A DNA stretch of 64,000 nt from Schizophyllum amplum (taxonomy: Eukaryota > Basidiomycota > Agaricomycetes > Agaricales > Schizophyllaceae), in the NCBI GenBank assembly GCA_007026445.1, contig VDMD01000009.1, positions 903,052-967,051 of the forward strand, in the 5' to 3' direction. Position numbers and translations under genes: made by a program. Positions 56,783 through 64,000 of this stretch are shown here, piece by piece (within the stretch, counting starts at the first letter, position 1; every line of letters starts with the position of its first letter). The notes beneath the pieces are model-generated. The model made no database searches. It was not told the DNA's origin and was given only the letters and a program-made list of their open reading frames with translations.

Positions 56783-58495
56783 ATGCCGGCATCCGCGTCC
56801 CCGCGAGCGGCAGCTGCGTGCGCCGCCCTCGCCGCGCTGCTCCCCCCGCTCGCCTCTGCCTACTCGTGGAACTTCCAGGGGTCGCCCACCCAGTGCGAAG
56901 ACCTGTCTATCAAGATCTCCGGCAACGATGGTACCCCCGCCCTACCGCGTCCTCATCGTCCCCTACGGACCCAGCCCCCTAGATGACAACATCGAGGCGC
57001 GGAGGATTCTGGCCGAGGAGGCCGACGGCGACTCGGACACCATCACCTTCAGCATGGTGTATCCGGCCGACTCGCAGTTCGTCGCCGTGGTGAGTGGGCG
57101 CGAAGAGCGCATCGTCGCCGCGCGCAAGGCACCCTATGACGATGTCTTGCGCGCACCCCTCCCCTGCCATAGATAACAGACTCAATGCGTTCCCACAGGT
57201 CAGCGACGCCAGCGCTTTCGGCTCTGGAGGCACCAGTGCGCCGGCCATCGTCGCAAGCTCAGACAACAGCTCTTGTTACGGAACAAGCAGCGTCTCCCCT
57301 GACTGGGTCTTCAACATATACCCCGAGAATCAGATCGTACAGTGCCAAGAGACGCGCCTATGGTGGACCGATGGCCAGGTCGAGGGGTGAGTGACTCTAG
57401 TCTTGGTCGGAGCGTCCAGGCTCGCCGTGGTCATGCAAGCTTCCGTCCCCTCTGCAAATTCATCATATTCAGTCTCTGCCCTCTCATCAGCCGTGCTGTG
57501 CGCGGGTGACGCGTGTGTAAGCCCCTGCCAGTGCCTCCCTTCTGAATCCAAAAGTCGGACAATTCACCCGCTGACGCTCGATTCCAGGACGCCCTACTTC
57601 ACCGGCGTCATCCCGGGCGGCAACTCGTTCGCCATACCAGCAGCAGATGTCAACTCAAACTCTCAGACCGGAACAGGCTTCTCATGGACGCCCAATGTCC
57701 GCGGGATGACCCAATTGCTCATCGTTGCCGGAGACAACCGCGGTAACGGCACGGGCGGTAGCGGCACATACACCGTCGGCTCGTCGACAAGCAACGACAA
57801 TTCGTGTCTGGACTCGAGTAGCCCCAGCTCGACACCGGGCGACGCTGCAGGAGGATCATACCCCACCAGCACGACTGGTGCAACGAACGGTGGCGGTAAC
57901 GGTGGCAGCAACGGAAGCGGAGGCGGAAGCGGCGGCGGTAGCGGAGGGTACGTCTGTCTGCCTCGTCTGGACGCGTGGTTGCTAACGTCTTTCATCCAGC
58001 TCGTCGAGCAACACTGGCGCCATCGTGGGCGGCGTGATCGGCGGTGTGGCCGCCGTCCTGTGCGTGCTACTCGCTCTGTACTTCCTCAGGCGGCGCAAGA
58101 ACCATCAAAAGCGCGAGAAGGAGAAGCCGGTCGACCTTCTTGTGGACGACGACGCGGACGGACGGGGTACTCAAGAAGCGCAGCGGAACGAGCTCCCGCA
58201 GTACTACGAGCCGGAGCCATTCATGGTGCCCGAGCCGACGAGCGACGGCAGACGGACCAGCGCGGGCGACATGACGGAACATGGCGGCCTGAACGAAGCA
58301 AGTCGGAGCGGGACACCGGATATGATGTCGGCTAGTGGCGCCACACGAAAGACGGCGCCCAAGCAGATGCGTGCGGTGAACTACATCCAGCACGACGATG
58401 CCGGTCCAGGCCCGAGTGCGCCAGGCGCGGAGGAGCCGGAGACGATAGAGCTTCCGCCGGCATACACCAACATCCGCAAGGAGGAGGCGGTATAG
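56783..58495 (+). CDS. Single-pass membrane protein with PPxY motif, apparent frameshift
   Basis: A type I membrane protein of unknown role, of a layout common in basidiomycetes. It starts at 56783 with a signal peptide (CAALAALLPPLASA). The ectodomain has WNFQGSPTQCEDLSIKISGN, then PPYRVLIVPYG and a Cys-containing region. A Gly/Ser/Asn-rich linker leads to a TM segment (AIVGGVIGGVAAVLCVLLAL) and basic FLRRRKNHQKREKEK. The cytosolic tail ends in ELPPAYTNI, a PPxY motif that could bind WW-domain ubiquitin ligases. Between NDGT and PPYR the frame shifts by one: ACCCCCGCC at about 56933-56941 seems to have one C too many. I see no intron that solves it. The other introns (57090-57198, 57387-57597, 57948-57999) are regular. 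Confidence 0.7.
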
Positions 58496-58969
58496 GACTT
58501 GCAGCACATTCCCCCTTCTCGATGCCTGCCTACTTACTGTCAGTGGTGACCGGTATCACTTCCCCGTTTCGCGCGTTGTATGACTACCAGTACGCCCCTT
58601 ATATCCATGCTCTTGGTTGTCTCTCTATGTCTCATGACTGTGGCGCATCGGCTGCCCCGCCATGCCCTCGTCATTTCGCTTACCATTCCATAGGACAGTC
58701 TTCTGGCCCTTCTTGACTTCCGGAATTCTCATAACAGTTACTGCATCACGATCCCTGTACAACGGTTTTACTTCACACACTCACAGCACTTAATGATAGC
58801 AAGCTCACTTATTGAATCGTTTGCCCACGATATTTATGGAGAACCACTATCGTTCGCATGCGCCACACGGCCTGCCAGTGTTGATGCGTATGGGCGCCGT
58901 ACAAACAAATCCACGTGATGACCCAAATTGGCAACTTCATCTTGAACTCGACCGCCAACGCGCCGCGCG
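58496..58969. other. Intergenic upstream of SWI3/RSC8
   Basis: About 470 bp with the 3' flank of the membrane-protein gene and the promoter of the remodeller subunit. Nothing else is recognised. Confidence 0.4.
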
Positions 58970-61012
58970 ATGGACTCGCCCAAACGCTCGGCTTCCCCTA
59001 GCTCCTCTGACTCTAAACGTATTCGTCTTGATGAACCGGAAGGCGCACATGAACCTGCACCCGTCGTGCCCGAAACTGCGCCGGGAAAGCGCGGCGAACT
59101 GGAGCCCATTGCCGGGGGCGACATAGGGAACTTGCCGCCCGAGGGCGCGGGGGACGCCCACATGTCGGAAGAAGCGCCCCTGCGCGTGCGCCAGCTCAAA
59201 GAAGACGAGGAGGGCGGCGATGTGCTGATGGGCGACGACGAGGCTGGCTCGGGGGACGAGAACGACGACGAGGACCCCGCGCAGCTGGAGGCGACGCGCA
59301 TCCGACTGGAGGAGCAGGCGCGCAAGTACCTCGTGGCGCAGACGCACGAAGTCATCATCCCCTCGTACGCGGCATGGTTTGACATGAGCAAGATCAACCC
59401 TGTCGAGCAGCGCGCTCTCCCCGAGTTCTTCAACTCGCGCAACCGGTCGAAGACCCCCGCGATCTACAAGGACTATCGGGACTTCATGATCAACACCTAC
59501 AGGTTGCGGCCCTCGGAGTACTTGACCGTCACGGCATGCCGGCGGAACCTAGCAGGGGATGTATGCGCCATAATGCGCGTGCACGCGTTCCTCGAACAAT
59601 GGGGACTCATCAACTATCAGGTGCGTCGCGCGTCTGCACCTTCAGGTGTGCTGAATAGCTAACATGTCTCTTAGATTGACCCTGAGACGAGACCTGCTGC
59701 TCTCGCGCCACCATTCACTGGTCACTTCCGTGTTGTCCTCGACACACCTCGCGGGCTCCAGTCCCTACACCCCGGAACTCGTCCACAAAATCCCGGTGCT
59801 GCCGCTGTCAACGGCACACAGAAGCATTCCACGGCACCAGCCTCCCTCGAGATGCGCAAGAACATCTACCAGACGTCCTCCAAATCCTCTCGACAAATCA
59901 ATGACGGTGAAGCTGCTGCATTGGCAAATGGCAAAGACGCACCAGCCACCGCACGCTCAGGCCTGTATACCTGCGATACCTGCGGGGCCGACTGCAGCGC
60001 CGTGCGATACCACTCGCTGAAGGACAAGCGCTTTCAACTATGCCAGCCATGCTACCTCGAGGGCCGCTTCCCGTCGACGATGTTCAGCGGCGACTTCGTG
60101 AAGCTCACAAGCGCGTCTGTACACGGGTCGGCGGACGATGACTGGATGGACGACGAGATGTTGCGATTGCTTGAGGGCATCGAGATGTACGAGGACGACT
60201 GGTCGCGCATCGAAGAGTACGTCGGCACTCGATCAGCGCAGCAGTGCATCCGGAAATTCCTCGAGCTCCCCATCGAGGACCCGTATCTCAGCACTGAGGG
60301 CTCCATGGGACCGTTGCGCTTTGGCCGCGTACCCTTTGAGCAGGCAGACAACCCAGTTATGAGCGTTGTCGCGTTTCTGGCTGGCGTCGTGAACCCTGGG
60401 GTTGCGGCAGAAGCAGCGAAAACGGCACTGCATGCTCTGACCGACGGTGATAAGGGCGGGCCCAAGGAGGAGGCTGAGGAGGAGAACGGCGACAACATGG
60501 ACGAGGACAAGAAGGAGGAACACCCTGGCGAAAGCGTCCCCGCGGAGGCACTCACAACAGACGGCGACACCTCCGCCGACCAACCATCCAAGAAGCAGCC
60601 CGCAGTCCCCCACTCGAAGGTCGCCCGCGCCGCCGGCCTCGCGCTGAAATCGTCCGCGAAGGCCGCGCGTCAGCTCGCAGATGCGGAGGACAGCCAGATC
60701 CGCGGCACGCTCGCCTCTCTCATCAAGCTCACGCTTACGAAGCTCGAGATGAAGATGAGCCAGTTCGAGGAGCTGGAGGACATCCTCGAGGACGAGCGCA
60801 AGGGGCTCGAGAGCGCGCGCATGGCGCTCATGAGCGAGCGGCTGACGCTGAAGAAGCTGCTCGAGTCGACGAAGGAGCAATTAGCGGCGAACGGTGCGTC
60901 CGTGCCGTCGGCGCTGGGCACGAGCGGTCAGGGCCCTGTGGCGACTGAGGTGCAAAATATGGACATGAGTGGCGGTCCAATGCCTGACGGGAGCATGTTA
61001 CAGCTGAGCTGA
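58970..61012 (+). CDS. RSC8: SWI/SNF-RSC subunit with SWIRM, ZZ and SANT (Rsc8/Swi3)
   Basis: Scaffold subunit of SWI/SNF-type chromatin remodellers; nuclear. Two exons (58970-59620, 59675-61012) give 662 aa. The first ~110 residues are acidic with a basic KRIRL patch. The SWIRM domain lies at about 120-220 ([62 protein letters not shown]). A ZZ-like zinc finger follows (CDTCGADC, then [13 protein letters not shown]). The SANT domain reads [20 protein letters not shown] and [21 protein letters not shown] conserved [18 protein letters not shown] block and a C-terminal coiled coil ([27 protein letters not shown]) complete the family pattern. The ZZ finger favours Rsc8 over yeast Swi3; many basidiomycetes may have only one such protein. 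Confidence 0.93.
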
Positions 61013-61483
61013 TGTCGGACTGTCATTTCCCCTTGCCACATATTGAGTAGTACCTTATCCTCTGTATCTTTGCTGATAAATTATCCGTCGACTTGCACTC
61101 TGCCCAGGTCTCTGGCTATACCTCGTTGGCGTGTTGGCGTTCTTTTCGAGACAGACAAGGAAGAGCTCGTGCATACATGGTTGAGTCGCTGATTGCAAGC
61201 CTGCATACGCAAGTTGACTCTGAGTGCAAGGTCGGATACTTCAGGTAAGTGCATGCGACGCGATGTGTACCCGACATCGTGAACCACTGACACGACGCTT
61301 ACAACGCTCTACGTTGTCGTACAGTATTTCTGTTGCGCTCCTGCGAGTTCACCAGCTTGCAGCTTCTTTCGCCCAAAAACTCAACAATTTACGAGATGTC
61401 TTCCATAACGAGGCTGGGTTTATCCCGCGCAGGTACGTGATCTATCTAATTCACTACATTTCAGGACCACTCAAGCAGGCTGC
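61013..61483. other. Convergent spacer between RSC8 and SDR copy 4
   Basis: About 470 bp of 3' flanks; nothing recognised. Part of it (near 61440-61480) resembles the 3' flanks of SDR copies 2 and 3 (CAAGCAGGCTGCCTACCA against CGGCTGCCTACCA). Confidence 0.4.
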
Positions 61484-62409
61484 CTACCAGGCCCATTTGC
61501 CCAGGCCGGTATAATCCACGAACTGTCCACTGTGCGTCTCCCGGGTGGCAACGTCCACTTGCTCCAGAACCCCGCGCGCACTCTCATCCACCGAGATCAG
61601 AGGGTACATCTCCCACATCCGCTGCAGGGCCGGGTCGTGAGCCATCAAGTCTCTCAATCCGTCGGTGTCGACGCCGCCCGGGCTGATGGGGAAAATGGCT
61701 GCACGTGAGGTGTGCTAGTCAGCTATGCTCGTATCGATGCTAACTGGGGCACGCACTCATGTCCGGGTTGTCGTGGTGCAGCTTGCGTGTCACCCAGTTC
61801 AGGGCCGCCTTGGACATGGCGTAGGGCATTTGGTTCATCGGCAGCTCAGGCCCTACGGTTATGCTGCCCATGCCAGATGAAACAGTAACGAATTTCGGTG
61901 ATTTGCTGGCGCGCAGGAGCTCGTACATCGCTTGAAAGAGTAGGAGTGGGCCGTTGGTGTTCACCTGTGCAACGAGTAAGTGAGAAATCCGTGTTTTTGT
62001 TTCCCTTTGGGACTACCCACGTCAAGGTGTCTGATCATTTCCTCAGAGTTAGTGTCCAGCGGGCTCTTCGCGCCCTCGCTCATGCCCGCGTTGGCGATGA
62101 CGACGTCCAGGCGTCCGGGCGACCTTCTTGATCTCTTGCGCGGCCTCGTCGTTGTTCTTCCGATCCGCAGAGACGACCTTGATGACGTGAACTCGGCCGG
62201 GGATAGGCCGCTGACCAGCTCATCCAGCCGGCAGCAGCTCGGGAGAGGTCCCGTACTCCAGCAAAGACGACAACGTCCGGCCGAGCGGCCAGCTGCGAAG
62301 TTATCCCAAAGCTGCAAGAGTGCTCGTTAGCCTGCAGGGTATCAAAACATAGGAGGGACACACCAATGCCGCGGCCCGCGCCAGTGACGAGATAAACGGT
62401 TGAGGACAT
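61484..62409 (-). pseudogene. SDR copy 4, multiply frameshifted in exon 2
   Basis: Same exon order as copies 1-3. The start, TGAGRGIG, exon 3 with YAMSK and exon 4 (ending YTGLGKWAW) are recognisable. Exon 2 has about four extra bases between the RDLSR and ADRK segments (near 62200-62240) and one extra base just before RLDVVIANAG (near 62117, GTCCGGGCGACC), so no single frame crosses it. First intron has a GTGTGT donor. It lies 14 kb from the other copies, on the same strand, with the shared TGAGTCA and CAAGTTGAACTTG promoter elements. It is probably a pseudogene. Confidence 0.82.
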
Positions 62410-63169
62410 GATGCTTGTTGTGAAGGTGAACTTGACGGTCAGAGAAGGGTGTCGCCAGCTGGCTTTTATACGTTCAGTCTTCTCCTTGATTCCCGGGAAA
62501 CCCGCCATCTACGTGTGGTCGCTCTCGGCATGGATTGACAAGCAGTTTCTATTGCTGAGTCAATGGTGCGCGTTTTAAGTACTAACAGGCATCCGAATCG
62601 GGCTGAGATATGTGGCGCAAGTTGAACTTGCAATGTCACATGACCGTGAGTTACGATGGCCCGGTCCTCCTTCAACTCCTCGTGAGCGGCCTCCTGGGCC
62701 TCCTCGTAGGATCCTTTTCAATGCCACCTGCAAAATGCCCGATAGGAAAGCAAGGGTCGAGACTCGAGAAGACGGAAGTGCCGGACTGGCGCCGGAGATT
62801 TGTGGTAGCGGACGATTCTGGGGAGACTAGAGATTTTGTGGGTGCGGGGGTGAACGGATAGAGTGAGCAAGGAGTGAGCGGATGGATGTAACTAGGGCGC
62901 TCGGGTCAGTTACCGCTAAATATTCATGTATGAGGACCCAGAATTATGCATTCGACAATATAATCCATCCATCGCTATAGAGGACTCCGAGGGCCTTTTA
63001 CACCGTTGGGTGAGCTTCACCTTGGATTGCCGTCTCAGAGTCAGCCTAGCCATACTCGACTTCTGTGATGGTCAACGAGAGTCTAATAAGTCTGTGGTAG
63101 TTCTAGTAATGTACAATCGATAGGTAGTGTCACAATCTCTCTGTAGATCCATCGCGCGCGAGCCTGCAC
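62410..63169. other. Promoter of SDR copy 4 and spacer
   Basis: About 760 bp. It holds TGAGTCA at about 62555, CAAGTTGAACTTG at 62617-62630 and CACATGACC next to it. The rest up to the kinase gene shows no supported frame. Confidence 0.45.
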
Positions 63170-64000
63170 TCAAACCAAAACCACACTCTCCTGGACCCTG
63201 TCCATGACCTCCTGGATCCCCTGCGAGGTCCCCACATCCATGACCATCCTGTCATCGACCTCCATCTTCCCCTCCCAGTCCTCCTTGAGCCGCCCCCACA
63301 TCGCGGCTACTGTCGACCCAGACCCCTTCTCCCGGAATACCGTCACCACGGACATGCATCCAATAGGGAACGTGAGGCGCCCGTCGAGCATGGGGCTCCC
63401 ATACATGCTCTTCGCGTGGTTGACGATGTGCTCCTGGGGCAGTGCCGCGCCCGCGGGCGCGAACTCCAGTCGGAACCTCGCCGGCTTCAACTCCTCCGAG
63501 CCCTCGACGCGGCAGCGCACCATGCACCCGCCGCTGTCCGCGGCGGCGCCCTCAATGAGCACGCCCATCGCCTGCAGCATGCCGATAACCTCGCGCCGCG
63601 TGCGCGTCGCGTCGCTCGCAGAGTAGATCACATCGGCCGCGGTGTGGTTCTTCCAGTGAAACAGGTGCGAGAACCAGCCCTTGAATTCGCCGACGACGGG
63701 AGACTTCATGGACGCGTTGGGGGACGCAAGCATGATGGGAGATCCAAGAACGGACATAGCACGAGTGCGCGTCGGCGAGGTGGTATCCTCTGTCTGAGCA
63801 TCAGCATCGTGCTGTCCCCAAAGAAGGACTGACCCACGCTTCGCCTTTCGAGCCCCGTCCTTCATCGGCTCCTCAGCAGCACGCATCACGTTCCCTAGCT
63901 CCCTGCCAAGGTCGAGCGCGGTGGCGTGTCAACGTTGACGTAGCTCCAGTCCGCCGCAGTGGCCTTCGCCTTCTCCGTGCCGACGACGGGTGCGGCACTG
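63170..64000 (-). CDS. C-terminal part of a GIN4/HSL1-like protein kinase
   Basis: The frame ends at 63170 and runs leftwards from the right edge, so only the C-terminal ~270 residues are here. The segment GWFSHLFHWKNHTAADVIYS, then RREVIGMLQAMGVLIE, then VRCRVEG, then KPARFRLEFAPAG, then MSVVTVFREKGSGSTVAAMW matches the KA1-like C-terminal domain found in fungal Gin4/Hsl1 septin- and cell-cycle kinases. The frame around 63906-63914 shifts by one: upstream DWSYVNVDTPPRST and downstream LGRELGNVMRAAEE read in different frames. I could not repair it with an intron, so it is either a frameshift, an assembly indel or an intron I missed. The kinase domain itself is outside the window, so the call rests on this domain alone. 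Confidence 0.55.

Noticed and set aside
40421..62409. A secondary-metabolite gene cluster around the SDR genes
   Set aside because: No polyketide synthase, peptide synthetase, terpene cyclase, P450 or transporter is nearby; the neighbours are housekeeping genes.

Overview
The window is nuclear DNA of a filamentous basidiomycete, most likely an Agaricomycete (mushroom, polypore or crust fungus). Protein genes are densely packed on both strands and are cut by many short GT-AG introns (about 45-60 nt) with CTGAC/CTRAY-like branch sites. Coding sequence is GC-rich. Two families that are common mainly in these fungi are present: a FunK1 kinase and a DUF6699 protein. No prokaryotic features, tRNA, rRNA or CRISPR array were seen. 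All gene models were built by reading splice sites by eye; in most multi-exon models the exon lengths sum to a whole number of codons. Exon edges may be off by a base.

Layout. 0-4.2 kb: a coiled-coil hypothetical running off the left edge (-) and an ACOT9-type mitochondrial acyl-CoA thioesterase (+). 4.2-9.2 kb: about 5 kb without a convincing gene, holding decayed duplicated segments. 9.2-13.4 kb: a possible small gene and the trehalose-6-phosphate phosphatase TPS2 (-). 13.4-16 kb: gene-free. 16-29.4 kb: a housekeeping block with COPII coat SEC24 carrying an N-terminal WW domain, a FunK1 kinase, kinetochore NNF1/PMF1, a DUF6699 protein and TFIIE-alpha. 29.8-38.8 kb: one 26-exon CSC1/OSCA cation channel gene (-) whose central introns are swollen with many different minisatellites. 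40.5-41.5 kb: a secreted thaumatin-like protein.

41.8-47.5 kb and 61.5-62.4 kb hold four paralogous short-chain dehydrogenase (SDR) genes, all on the minus strand. Only the first has an unbroken frame; the other three carry different frameshifts. Promoter blocks are conserved between copies. Between the two SDR groups lie a Ser/Thr-rich single-pass membrane protein, the Tlg1/syntaxin-6 SNARE, an amidase, two tandem histidine phosphatases sharing an 8-nt micro-exon, a candidate 26-residue microprotein, a second single-pass membrane protein with an apparent frameshift, and a SWI3/RSC8 chromatin remodeller subunit. The right edge has the 3' end of a GIN4/HSL1-like kinase.

The genes do not form one pathway or an obvious biosynthetic cluster; most are ordinary housekeeping genes. 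The unusual material is the minisatellite-filled CSC1 introns, the eroding SDR family with its shared promoter elements, a near-perfect inverted repeat at 45.5-45.9 kb, the WW-SEC24 fusion and several GC-AG introns.
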